Below, in pieces: positions 8,701 to 16,762 of a DNA stretch of 64,000 nucleotides (positions within the stretch are counted from its first letter, which is position 1; every line of letters starts with the position of its first letter). The notes beneath the pieces are model-generated. The model worked only from the letters and a program-made list of their open reading frames with translations. It searched no databases and had not been told where the DNA came from. A program made the position numbers and the translations under genes. The DNA is from Verrucomicrobiota bacterium (GTDB taxonomy: Bacteria > Verrucomicrobiota > Verrucomicrobiae > Limisphaerales > UBA11358): the NCBI GenBank assembly GCA_014860005.1, contig JACZKP010000078.1, positions 14,883 to 78,882 on the forward strand, read 5' to 3'.

Positions 8701-11470
8701 CTCCGGCCACCTCATCGCCGCTCGTGCCATCATCCACCATCGGCACGGTCGTCCAGGAATTTGCATACGCGGCGTCCGTCAGCCGGACGTACGCGCCCGG
8801 ATCAACCGTTTGATAAGCAAACGTCACCGCCGCCATGCCGTCGGGATCGGTGATCTTGGCGGTGATCGTCACCGGGACGCCGGGCGCGGGCTGCATGGGC
8901 ACGTGGGCGACTTGACGAATTTGCGGAGGAATCTGATGCGGCTCGCGGTACGCGGCGTTACGAGCCCCGGGAGTCGGCTCCGGCCCGGAACCAGCCGGAA
9001 TGGACTGTAATTCGAGATCAAAGTAGTAATCGGAGCTGGTGATGGATTGGTTGATGGAGTGAACAGCGATGACGTTGTCGCCGCCGAAGAGATACGCGGC
9101 GGTGTTGAACAGCGTTATTTCCTCCCAAGCCGTGGCCGGATGATCGCCGCTGGCGATTGCGCCGTAAGCGAGTTGTCCGGCAGGTACATTGCGCCGCGTC
9201 ACTTCGTTGCCGTTGAGCCACACCACCACGCCATCGTCGTAGTGCAACCGTAGTCGGAGCTGGTTCGGAATACTGTCGGCCGACACGGTGAACGCCTTGC
9301 GATAATAGACTGTGGAATAACCCGTGACTCCGGTGCGACGGCGCATATCGCTGAGAGTGGTGTTCATCGTGTAACCGCCGCCGTAACCAAACGAGGCATT
9401 GCCCGTCAGCCACTCTCCATCCGGGTATGCGAGCGCGCGCCAGGCTTCCACGGGTGCGGAGGCTTCGTTGGTCCCCTTCGCGTAACGCCAGCCGGTGGCA
9501 GACGCGGGAATATAAGTCACTGGCGCGGACGGCGTGCTGCCGCCGGAGGACCGCCACGAACCGGCCAGATCGTTGTCGAGCGAAGGATGGATGAATTCCG
9601 CGGAATTGCCTGCGCCATCCGCGCCGGTCGGCCACGGAAAGCCGGCCCGGTAATCCACGCGGTCGTGCAACGCGCCGGTCGCATCGCGCAGTTCGATGGT
9701 TTCACCTTTCGAGGAAAGTTTGCCCGACCACGGCCCCAGCGCGTTGACGCCGTATCTCGCCAGCAGCACAGCGGGATTCTCTCCCACCACCAGATAGCCA
9801 GTGGCCGGCAGTATGGTGTTGGAAGGGAAGGCGAAGTTCACCGCGCTGGCGAGCGTCCAGCCGGACAGGTCGAGCGGTGCATCACCGGGATTGTGCAGCT
9901 CAATGAACTCCTCCAGCGAAGTCCGGTCGCCGGGTTTGTAATGAAACTCATTGATGACTGCCGTGGTGGGGACGGGCGCGGTGGTGGTGAAAGTTTCACT
10001 CGACGCAGCCCAAGCGTCGCCAGCGGCATTCGTCGCATAGCAGCGGAAGTAATAGGTGGTGTTGGGCAACAGCCCCCCGACGAACCGCGTGAACGTGCCG
10101 GATTGAATCCCAAGATCGGCAGCGGCATCCCACGCTCCAGCATTGCTGCCGCCATCGGTGCTGCCGTAAAAAATCGTGACTTGCGGTGGGTCGTTGCCGG
10201 TTTCAGTGACTTCGCCGCGCAGATTGGCAGTCGTGCCGGTGATGCCGTTGGCAGCGCGATTCGCCACGACCGGCGGCGCAATGGTCCAGGTGACAAAACT
10301 GAGCGAAGTTGCCGCCCATCTTTCTCCGCCGGAGTTCGTGGCGAAGGCGCGGAAGTAATACGTCGTCGCCGGGTTCAAGCCCGTGACCGTCGCACTCCCG
10401 CTGCCGGTCTGTTGACCCAAGGAAACTGAAGCCGCCCAGCCGGCCACGCTGCTGCCACCGTCGGTTTCGCCGTAGAATATCGTGACCAACGGCGGTTCGC
10501 CGCCGGTCGAGAGCACGTTGGCGCCGAGCATGGCGGCGGTGGCGCCAAGATTCACGGCGGCCACTGTTTCCACCTGCGGCGGTTCGGGCATGGTTTCAAA
10601 CGATGCGGCGGGAACCACCCACGAGAGGCCGGCGCTGTTGCTGGCCCGCGCAGTGAAGAACCATGCGCTGCCCGGCGTTAAATCCCTGATCGCTGCGGCG
10701 AACGCGGCGGACTGCGTGCCGGGTAATGTCAGGGAATGTTGCCAGTTGGCCGGGGTGATGGCGCCATTCTCTGTGCCCCAAAAAAACGTGACGGTCGGTG
10801 CGCCGTCCCCGACCTCCAGCACATCGCCTGTGAGCAACGCCGACGTACTGGTGATGTTGGAGGCGGCCAGATTGCCGAGCGTAGCCGCGCCGGGCTGACT
10901 GAGCGGTTGGGCGTCGAGCCGGATGTCATCAAAATGCGAACGCCCGGCCCCACGCGCCCACAGCAGGATGCGAATGGTCTGGTCGACCGCCGCCGGACTG
11001 TCGGGCGTGTCGAACACCAGCGGCGGCGCATCGGCGAAGGACTGCGTCGGCAACGTGGAGGCATCGAAGATTCCGGTGGCGTGAATCGCGCCGGTGGCAT
11101 CGGCCAGCAGATAATGCGACTGGTTGCCGGTCTGGGTGTGGTTGTTGCGGTTGCCCACCGCCACCGTCAGCGTGTAGCGGGTATTGGCCTGATAGGTGGC
11201 AACGAGGTCCTGCCACACGTCGTGGTTCAACTGCATACCGAGATGGTCCGTCCCCTCGGCGGCAAAACCAGTGATGTATTCCTCGAAGGCATTGCCGTTA
11301 TTTGGTCCGCCGGTTTCCTTCCATTCGGGCTCGAGATCGTTCGTCCACTGGCCGGCGGAGATGTTATTGGTTTCAAACGAGAAGTCGCCCACGGGTAACG
11401 GTGCGGCGGTCAGTTGAAACTGAGGCAACATCAGCACCCCGGAGAGAACGACGAAAGCAACAAATTTCAT
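5795..11470 (-). CDS. Giant secreted protein with CotH-kinase, lamin-tail and fibronectin-like domains
   Basis: A 1,891-residue exported protein starting at 11470, where the methionine opens a good Sec signal peptide (MKFVAFVVLSGVLMLPQF then TAAP). The frame is open to 11635 without signal features. Visible order: an N-terminal carbohydrate-binding-like domain; three fibronectin-like repeats around 190-490, each with an FYG(S/E)TDGGS and TTYYFR(A/C) core; a lamin-tail domain from about 502 (VINEFHYKPGD); a jelly-roll-like region at 660-820; a CotH kinase-like domain around 1,070-1,300 with NHYFYHRSS and PWDLDMMF; a second lamin-tail domain from about 1,588; and a DPDGDGFNNLSEFA calcium-binding-type segment near 1,785. 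CotH domains in spore coats phosphorylate proteins; here the role is unknown. No PEP-CTERM or autotransporter tail is visible. It stands alone, divergent from the sialidase operon. Confidence 0.88.
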   Translation of the reverse strand: MKFVAFVVLSGVLMLPQFQLTAAPLPVGDFSFETNNISAGQWTNDLEPEWKETGGPNNGNAFEEYITGFAAEGTDHLGMQLNHDVWQDLVATYQANTRYTLTVAVGNRNNHTQTGNQSHYLLADATGAIHATGIFDASTLPTQSFADAPPLVFDTPDSPAAVDQTIRILLWARGAGRSHFDDIRLDAQPLSQPGAATLGNLAASNITSTSALLTGDVLEVGDGAPTVTFFWGTENGAITPANWQHSLTLPGTQSAAFAAAIRDLTPGSAWFFTARASNSAGLSWVVPAASFETMPEPPQVETVAAVNLGATAAMLGANVLSTGGEPPLVTIFYGETDGGSSVAGWAASVSLGQQTGSGSATVTGLNPATTYYFRAFATNSGGERWAATSLSFVTWTIAPPVVANRAANGITGTTANLRGEVTETGNDPPQVTIFYGSTDGGSNAGAWDAAADLGIQSGTFTRFVGGLLPNTTYYFRCYATNAAGDAWAASSETFTTTAPVPTTAVINEFHYKPGDRTSLEEFIELHNPGDAPLDLSGWTLASAVNFAFPSNTILPATGYLVVGENPAVLLARYGVNALGPWSGKLSSKGETIELRDATGALHDRVDYRAGFPWPTGADGAGNSAEFIHPSLDNDLAGSWRSSGGSTPSAPVTYIPASATGWRYAKGTNEASAPVEAWRALAYPDGEWLTGNASFGYGGGYTMNTTLSDMRRRTGVTGYSTVYYRKAFTVSADSIPNQLRLRLHYDDGVVVWLNGNEVTRRNVPAGQLAYGAIASGDHPATAWEEITLFNTAAYLFGGDNVIAVHSINQSITSSDYYFDLELQSIPAGSGPEPTPGARNAAYREPHQIPPQIRQVAHVPMQPAPGVPVTITAKITDPDGMAAVTFAYQTVDPGAYVRLTDAAYANSWTTVPMVDDGTSGDEVAGDSIYTAVLPGALQINRRLVRYRITFADALGNTQTVPYADDEQPNFAYYVYGELPDWSGAFNPGSTPITTSPASLLGELPAYTLIASGTDVINCQYNSGYDNVRFRGTFVSRGVVYDHIEFRNRGEASTYVSGKNKWRFYFNRSRNLSARDNFNQPYAETWKSFSAEGCSSPWAALHRGMAGVEEAVGYKIYQLAGVPSPNTHYYHFRVVRGAQETPPAGSVINDPIGNADGQYAGDFWGLYLALEPISGSFLDERSLPDGNVYKIEGNAGDKKHQGVGQALDSSDWNTFRNAHVNSSPSQAWWEANLDLENYYTFHALNRLIGNVDVRGGYNHYFYHRSSDNRWLVLPWDLDMMFIAKSHWTTTINGTAYPGVIHAHKVLLEQPALALQYRNRARELLDLVASDSSPTGGQMGQLIQEFARIVHPVGQTQTWANADAALWNMHPRTQGNPSSHSGQTSHKGNFFWSPFTDSRFGGSWTRWLRSPGFTGHASHEDSMNYLRDYAINAWPGGAWTVNNGNQLGYGYQYLHSEAADADIPGRPIVIHTGVANFPLNDLSFTSSAFSDPQGADTFAALQWRLAEISAPGLPGHVPGSAPKYEIKAVWTSEVLTSAPSAIRIPSHVAGVGKTYRARVRHQDNSGRWSHWSLPVEFSPTTAIPHPDLLDKLVISEIHYHPLDPATPAEQAVSTNKNDFEFIELKNTGLNPINLTDVGFTRGISFTFPENSLLAPGEFIAVSPNLAAFTARYGSNLPVLGPFSGRLDNAGERLTLAFAGSVDLRDFTYDDGPPWPTAPDGAGPSLVLRQPNLNPDHGNATNWLASRVIGGTPGADEPAPPGTYAAWVQANFTSAQQVNPAISDPTADPDGDGFNNLSEFAFATSPFEADAPDIRFVWSVNGSDTYPALQFRRPALSGGLLYELLASDNLLAWTAVATEPVQTNDLGNGVEEVVFCDTQTAAAPQRFLRLRVTLLP

Positions 11471-12016
11471 GAAACGAAGCGCTTTGACACGCCCGTAAGA
11501 TACCGCAAGCCGCATGAGGGTAAAGTTCCGGTTGGACCACCATTTCGGGGGAGTGGCGGCAGCACGCACGTCCGGCCGAGGGAGCGAACCATGCCGGTGC
11601 GGATGACTGCCTTGCGTTACTGACGCACCCGTCAAGTCAGAATGATGGGGTCAAAATCATTTTGACCTGATTATTCTGACCATCATTCCCTTGCCAAACA
11701 TTCCCCTGACGAACTGGTTGACAGCACGAACGGGTGGAGAACAACTTCGCTTGAAACGCTTGCTCCCACCTCGGTTCTCTCCGCAATAGAGTGTTAACGT
11801 CCCTCATCCCTCACCCGATCTGCGACCACCCGGTCTCGCTTCCGCGGGCAAAGGCCAGGCGCAGGGGGAGAATTGTTCGGCAGTTTGATGCGCAACCGAG
11901 CCAGCCCGCCCTTCGTGAGCCGAAAAGCTGCGCAAGTCAATTGCTCCTCAGAAACGCAAGGCTGTCCCATCAAAAGACACGCGGCAGCGGCTTGACGGAC
12001 GGTTTCCACCGGCGCG
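11471..12016. other. Divergent promoter region between CotH-domain protein and sialidase
   Basis: No gene is visible in this 546-bp stretch; small frames on both strands lack recognisable features. It lies between two divergently transcribed secreted-protein genes and should hold both promoters. A TTGACA at 11718-11723 with a weak ACAACT 17 bp later is one candidate plus-strand promoter. The most notable feature is the nested dyad at 11637-11679, listed separately. Confidence 0.55.
11637..11679. repeat. Nested perfect inverted repeat (43 bp)
   Basis: The sequence is TCAGAAT, 6 bp, GTCAAAAT, one C, ATTTTGAC, 6 bp, ATTCTGA. Both pairs of arms are perfect and share the same centre at 11658. A second overlapping pair, GAATGATGG (11640-11648) and CCATCATTC (11680-11688), could form an alternative fold. 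It lies in a divergent promoter region and lacks a T-tract, so a terminator is less likely than an operator or a small palindromic repeat. Confidence 0.7.
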
Positions 12017-14353
12017 ATGCTGGCCGGGAAGATGACAAACATTCGCTGCTTAGGGAGTATCGTTGCCGGACTGGTTTCGGGATGGGCGCTCACAGCCGCC
12101 GCCAGTGCGCCGGACGCCGCGACGGTCCATGCCTGGTTCAAAGGCGATCAAGGACTCGCCGTTGCCGCCGACCAGTATTTCATCACCGCATGGACCAATC
12201 TGGGCACTGCCGGCACCAACGCGACCGCCACACAAGCGTTGCGAAATTTGAACCGCCTCACCCGCTCACCGCAGAAACTGTATTTGCTCACCGCCGCCGG
12301 GAGTAACACGGCAGCCATCCGCTTCAGTGGTACCGACGGCATTTGGTCCGCCAAAGCGGATTTCGGCATCATTGCCACCAACCGCACGCTGGTCTTTTGC
12401 GCCCGAATTCTCAGCGCCGCCGACTTGGGATTCTTGTTCGACGCCACTTCATTCACGCCCGGCTTGATGCGGGCGCAGGTGAGGACTGGTTACTGGCACG
12501 TCGGCGCGTCGGGCGGCACGGGCACCAGTTACGGCCCGACCTTGGGCATTCCAACCACCACCGTCACCACGAACGAATGGCAGATTCATACATTCATCGC
12601 GGTAACGAACGGCGGCGTGGCGAAGTTCCAGCATTTCATCAACAGCACACAAGTCGGCGACGTGCCGGTGGCCACGAACGGTTCACTCAGCGGGTTGATG
12701 ATTGGCGCGAATGTGGCGCAACAGTTCGGCATTCAGGCTGACGTGGCGGAAGTGCTGGTGTTTGATCGCGCGCTGGACGTTACCGCGCGCACGAGCGTCG
12801 AGAGTTATCTCTCCAACAAATGGGCGGGCGTGGTTGAGGACCCGGACGCGCCGCCGCCACCTTTGCAGGATTTCGTGCCGGTGTTCGTCGCCGGTGAATC
12901 GGGCTACAATTGCTTCCGCATTCCGGCGCTGGTTACGACCACGAACGGCACGGTCATCGCCGTGGCCGATGGCCGCCTCTCCGGCTGCGGCGACATTCCG
13001 AATCCCCTCGACCTCGTCGCGAAGCGCAGTTTCGACAACGGCAAAACCTGGGGGCCGCTGCAAATTATCGCCAACTACGGCAGCGATCCAAACGACCGGG
13101 ACACGTATCCGCGGAACGGACTGACCAACATCGCGCGCGTGGCGGGCGGCGACGCGGCACTTCTGCTGGACCGCACCAATGGCCGCGTGTGGGTGCTTTA
13201 CGACAACGGCGCTTCCGCCAGCGGCAAACCGTATAACCGGGTCATCAAACTGGAAATGCGCTACAGCGACGACGACGGCGCAACGTGGTCGCCGGGCATT
13301 GACATCGAGGCGCTGAACCCGGGATTGCGGCCGGCGGGAGCGGAATTCCTCGCCGGCCCGGGGAACGGCATCCAGCTGGAACGCGGGCCGCACGCGGGCC
13401 GGTTGATCTTTCCCGCCTATATGCACGGAAGCGGTGGATTCGCGACCTTGATTTACAGCGATGATCATGGGCAGACCTGGCAATTGGGCGGCAACGCGGG
13501 CACCGGTGGCGGCGAGATTCAAATTGCCGAGACTGCGGGGGACGGGCTCATCGCCAGCATGCGCGATAATGGGTTTCCGGGCAGTGGCGTGCGCTGGTTT
13601 AATCGCAGCCCGGACGGCGGCCAAACGTGGGGCACGCCTTACACGCAGACCGCCCAACAATCGGCAATTCCCGATCCGGGATGTCAGGGCAACATCTTCC
13701 GCCTGACCACCACGAACGACAGCAACGCCAGCCGCCTGATTCACGCCAACGCGGCGCATGCCTCTTCGCGTGTGAACATGATGCTGCGGCTAAGCTACGA
13801 CGAAGGCCAGACGTGGCCGGTGAGCCATCTGGTCTATGCCGGCGGCGCGGCCTATTCCTCCGTGACGCGGCTCGCCACCGGTGACGTGGGGTTGTTTTTT
13901 GAGAAGGACCCCTACGGCAGTTTATACTTCACCCGCCGGTCGGTTGCCCAAATTACTGACGGCAACGATTCGCTTCCGCCTTATACCGCGTGGGCGGGCG
14001 AACGATTTAGCCCGGCGCAATTGATGAATCCAGCCCTCTCGGGACCGGAGGCTGATCCCGATGGTGACGGCTTCGACAATCACGCGGAGTTTGTCGCCGG
14101 CACCGATCCACTGGACGCGGAAAGCTTTCCCAAACTGAAATTACGGTCCGCCGGCACCAACGCGCCGCGTCTCAGCTTCACGGTTGCGTCCAACAAGAGT
14201 TACACGGTGCAGTTCCGCGACGCGCTCGACGCGGGATCGTGGGAACGTTACTCGGACATTGCGGCCCGGCCGACCGATTCACTGATGGAGATTCCGGTCA
14301 GGGCGACGAACGCCGCAGGATTCTTTCGCCTCGCCACCCCGCAATTACCGTGA
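12017..14353 (+). CDS. Secreted sialidase (exo-alpha-sialidase, GH33-type) with lectin-like N-terminal domain
   Basis: This 778-residue exported enzyme should release terminal sialic acids from glycoconjugates. After a signal peptide (about residues 6-30) comes a concanavalin-like domain (roughly 35-275), often used for glycan binding. The catalytic propeller begins with YNCFRIPAL near residue 296, the FRIP motif holding one of the arginine-triad residues. Five Asp-boxes (SxDxGxTW type) follow: SFDNGKTW, YSDDDGATW, YSDDHGQTW, SPDGGQTW and SYDEGQTW, spaced from about 335 to 600. The C-terminus holds a DPDGDGFDNHAEFVAGTDP segment and a small beta-domain common on secreted verrucomicrobial proteins. 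Start is ATG at 12017 (the methionine at 12032 is an alternative). The stop overlaps the start of the epimerase gene by four bases, indicating translational coupling. Confidence 0.92.
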   Translation: MLAGKMTNIRCLGSIVAGLVSGWALTAAASAPDAATVHAWFKGDQGLAVAADQYFITAWTNLGTAGTNATATQALRNLNRLTRSPQKLYLLTAAGSNTAAIRFSGTDGIWSAKADFGIIATNRTLVFCARILSAADLGFLFDATSFTPGLMRAQVRTGYWHVGASGGTGTSYGPTLGIPTTTVTTNEWQIHTFIAVTNGGVAKFQHFINSTQVGDVPVATNGSLSGLMIGANVAQQFGIQADVAEVLVFDRALDVTARTSVESYLSNKWAGVVEDPDAPPPPLQDFVPVFVAGESGYNCFRIPALVTTTNGTVIAVADGRLSGCGDIPNPLDLVAKRSFDNGKTWGPLQIIANYGSDPNDRDTYPRNGLTNIARVAGGDAALLLDRTNGRVWVLYDNGASASGKPYNRVIKLEMRYSDDDGATWSPGIDIEALNPGLRPAGAEFLAGPGNGIQLERGPHAGRLIFPAYMHGSGGFATLIYSDDHGQTWQLGGNAGTGGGEIQIAETAGDGLIASMRDNGFPGSGVRWFNRSPDGGQTWGTPYTQTAQQSAIPDPGCQGNIFRLTTTNDSNASRLIHANAAHASSRVNMMLRLSYDEGQTWPVSHLVYAGGAAYSSVTRLATGDVGLFFEKDPYGSLYFTRRSVAQITDGNDSLPPYTAWAGERFSPAQLMNPALSGPEADPDGDGFDNHAEFVAGTDPLDAESFPKLKLRSAGTNAPRLSFTVASNKSYTVQFRDALDAGSWERYSDIAARPTDSLMEIPVRATNAAGFFRLATPQLP

Positions 14354-15537
14354 GTGAGACGCTCAATCAACTGGCTGGTGTTTATCGCGCCGCGCTGCTG
14401 GAGGATGTAGTTCCGTTCTGGCTGCGGCATGGCATGGACCGCGAACACGGCGGCATCATCACGTCGCTCGACCGCGATGGCTCGATTCTTGACACGGACA
14501 AGTCAGTTTGGGTTCAAGGCCGCGCGGCTTGGATGTTTGCCACGCTCTACAACACGGTCGAACGGCGACCGGGATGGCTGGACGCGGCCCGCAGTTGCAT
14601 CGAGTTCAGCCGCAAGCACTGCTTCGCGCCGGAGGGGAAAATGTATTTTACCGTCACGCGAGACGGAAAACCGCTGCGGATGCGGCGCTACGTTTTCAGC
14701 GAAAGCTTTGCTGCCATTGCCAACGCCGCTTATGCCAAGGCCACGGGCGACGACCGCTCGGCGGACGACGCGGTGAAGATTTTCGCGACGTATCTGCGGT
14801 ACAGTTTCACGCCCGGTGTCATGGCGCCAAAGTTTGAGACCACCCGGCCCACGCAAAGCATCGGCCCGCACATGATCGGCATCGTTACGGCGCAGGAATT
14901 ACGGGCCAACCTGGGCGACGTCACGGTCGCCAGTCGCACCTGCACGGAATGGATTGATCACAGTATCGCCGCCATCGAATGCGATTTCGTGAAGCCGGAG
15001 CAGGAAGCGGTGATGGAAACCGTGGGCGCCAACGGTGAAATCCTTGACCACTTCGACGGACGCACGCTGAATCCCGGGCACGCCATCGAAGCTGCGTGGT
15101 TCATCATGCACGAAGGGAGATTGCGTGGTGACCTACGATTGATCCGCCTCGGCCTGACCATGCTCGACTGGATGTGGCGGCGCGGCTGGGATGACGAGCA
15201 TGGGGGGCTGTTTTATTTTCGCGATCTGCGCGGGCTGCCGGTGCAGGAGTACTGGCACGACATGAAATTCTGGTGGCCGCACAACGAAGCCATCATCGCC
15301 ACGCTGCTGGCCTGGCAACTCACCGGCGATGCCAGATACGCGCGCTGGCATCAGCAGGTTCATGACTGGAGTTTCAAGTATTTTGCGGACCCAAAATTCG
15401 GCGAATGGTACGGCTATCTGCATCGTGACGGCCGCATCTCGGTTCGGCTGAAGGGAAACCTCTGGAAAGGCCCTTTTCATCTGCCGCGGATGCTCTGGTA
15501 TTGCTGGCGGCTCTGTGAAGAGCAGCAAACCAAATGA
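14350..15537 (+). CDS. N-acylglucosamine 2-epimerase family protein
   Basis: The 395-residue product belongs to the AGE/renin-binding protein family of (alpha/alpha)6-barrel sugar epimerases. It should interconvert N-acetylmannosamine and N-acetylglucosamine in the cytoplasm. Family features include a GGIITSLDRDG N-terminal turn, RRYVFSESFAAIANAAYAK, the conserved histidine in LNPGHAIEAAWF near residue 240, EYWHDMKFWWPHNEAIIA near 305 and a C-terminal FHLPRMLWYC. The start is GTG at 14350, overlapping the sialidase TGA stop as GTGA; this start gives the expected family N-terminus (SETLNQLAGVYRAALLEDV). Coupling to a sialidase strongly suggests a role in sialic-acid catabolism (ManNAc to GlcNAc), although N-acetylneuraminate lyase is not in the window. 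Other AGE members act on cellobiose or mannose, so the substrate is inferred from context. Confidence 0.9.
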   Translation: MSETLNQLAGVYRAALLEDVVPFWLRHGMDREHGGIITSLDRDGSILDTDKSVWVQGRAAWMFATLYNTVERRPGWLDAARSCIEFSRKHCFAPEGKMYFTVTRDGKPLRMRRYVFSESFAAIANAAYAKATGDDRSADDAVKIFATYLRYSFTPGVMAPKFETTRPTQSIGPHMIGIVTAQELRANLGDVTVASRTCTEWIDHSIAAIECDFVKPEQEAVMETVGANGEILDHFDGRTLNPGHAIEAAWFIMHEGRLRGDLRLIRLGLTMLDWMWRRGWDDEHGGLFYFRDLRGLPVQEYWHDMKFWWPHNEAIIATLLAWQLTGDARYARWHQQVHDWSFKYFADPKFGEWYGYLHRDGRISVRLKGNLWKGPFHLPRMLWYCWRLCEEQQTK

Positions 15538-15719
15538 GGCTACCGGGAATTCAATCCGCCCACGCGCCACGTAGTTCGCAGTGGACCCAGCATTTGTGAC
15601 CGGGATTCACATTTATGGCTTTTCACGCACTGGATTCGGCAGGTCCCGCAGTTGAATGGACGCAACTGCCACCCCTGCCTGCCCCCGCGAAGAACCAAGT
15701 GGTAACTGGTTGGCCAGTT

Positions 15720-15962
15720 TCAGGCGCGACGGGTTGGCGATCCGCTTTCAAGGAAATCCTGGAACAGCAGCGCGCACAACCACGCACGGACATTGGCCGG
15801 AAGGGGCCGTCCCCGGTTCTGACGGAACGCCCGCTTGAAGGTGCGCTGGGTCAGCAGCATCGCCTGCCCCGGGCTGCCGCAAAGTTGCGCGGCGAACTGA
15901 AACAAAGGTTTGTAGTAGCGTTCAACAAGCTTCTCGATTCGGGTAGGATTGGCTGATTTCAT
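15720..15962 (-). CDS. Small protein resembling only region 2 of an ECF sigma factor
   Basis: An 80-residue protein whose whole length resembles sigma-70 region 2: KLVERYYKPLFQFAAQL, then GSPGQAMLLTQRTFKRAF, then VRAWLCALLFQDFLE, which mirror the helix that contacts core polymerase and the promoter -10-recognition helix. Region 4, the helix-turn-helix that reads the -35 box, is absent and the frame ends cleanly with a stop after PTRRA. It could be an anti-sigma-like or core-binding mini-protein, or a decayed sigma factor. No anti-sigma gene is next to it. Start is ATG at 15962; no strong ribosome binding site is visible. Confidence 0.6.
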   Translation of the reverse strand: MKSANPTRIEKLVERYYKPLFQFAAQLCGSPGQAMLLTQRTFKRAFRQNRGRPLPANVRAWLCALLFQDFLESGSPTRRA

Positions 15963-16053
15963 GGCCGCTGATTAGCTAACCTCGTGCCAGTTGGGCGTGA
16001 CCCACATATATGGCGAGGCAATGAATGCATAGTTCTCACGGCAGTCCGTCCAT

Positions 16054-16677
16054 TTGGAACTTGAGTTTGCCCATGCTGACCTCAAATTCTGCAATCCATG
16101 TGTTCACCCCAACAACCACGGCCATGTCAACCGTTACGTGAATATGCTTCCCGATAAATTTTCCGCGGCAGTGCCCGCCCACTCACCCGCGTACTGGATC
16201 AAGACATTGTCCATCACCGGTGGACCACTGGTGGAAGGCAATTTCCGGGTCGCGATTACCTTTTTCCTCCAATACTACCGGGACATCAACATCCGCACCA
16301 AACTGGCATCCTTGTTCCAAGGAATTGACTGGCATCAACCGGTGATGCTCAGGTCTTGCGCACCGCCAGCGCGCGTGGCGGCATTCCGTCAGGTGGGGGA
16401 TGAGATGAATCTAAGCCCGCCGATGTTCTTCACCAAGCCGGGCACCTCACCTCGCGCGTTGGGTGTCGTCGCGGCTGGTCGCGTCTTCTGCGAATACGAG
16501 TTCGCGGTGATGACGCAAGTGCTTGAATCGCGAGTCGCCAGCTTTGTCTGGACGCGCCAGAAGCACGATTGGCAGGAGGAAACCCGGCCACTCCATTACT
16601 TGGGCACGCAATACATCGTTCCCTGCCCATGGAAAAACCTGCGCTTCGTGCGCGCCGGCAGCCGCGTCCAGTCTTGA
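16054..16677 (+). CDS. Hypothetical protein
   Basis: A 207-codon frame that I cannot assign to a family. The first start is TTG at 16054; an ATG at 16144 (MLPDKFSAAVPAHSPAYW) is a good alternative and would give 177 residues. It is not obviously secreted and has no transmembrane segment or repeat. Features such as ITFFLQYYRDINIRTKLASLFQGIDW and YEFAVMTQVLESRVASFVW look like real protein with mixed hydrophobic and charged residues, and no better frame exists on either strand here. The gene sits alone between the sigma-like small protein and the ferritin-like gene and converges with the latter. Confidence 0.45.
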   Translation: MELEFAHADLKFCNPCVHPNNHGHVNRYVNMLPDKFSAAVPAHSPAYWIKTLSITGGPLVEGNFRVAITFFLQYYRDINIRTKLASLFQGIDWHQPVMLRSCAPPARVAAFRQVGDEMNLSPPMFFTKPGTSPRALGVVAAGRVFCEYEFAVMTQVLESRVASFVWTRQKHDWQEETRPLHYLGTQYIVPCPWKNLRFVRAGSRVQS

Positions 16678-16762
16678 AGACGCTGGTTGCGGCAATCGGA
16701 TTTGGATTCGGCAGATGCCCTCCGCTCGGTTGCAGCCTGAAGGGCCACGCTGCCGGTCAGAT

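Noticed and set aside
11775..11800. AGTGTTAACGT upstream of the sialidase gene as a further copy of the shared element
   Set aside because: It matches only partly and lacks the GCGTTAACGC palindrome and fixed -35 spacing.
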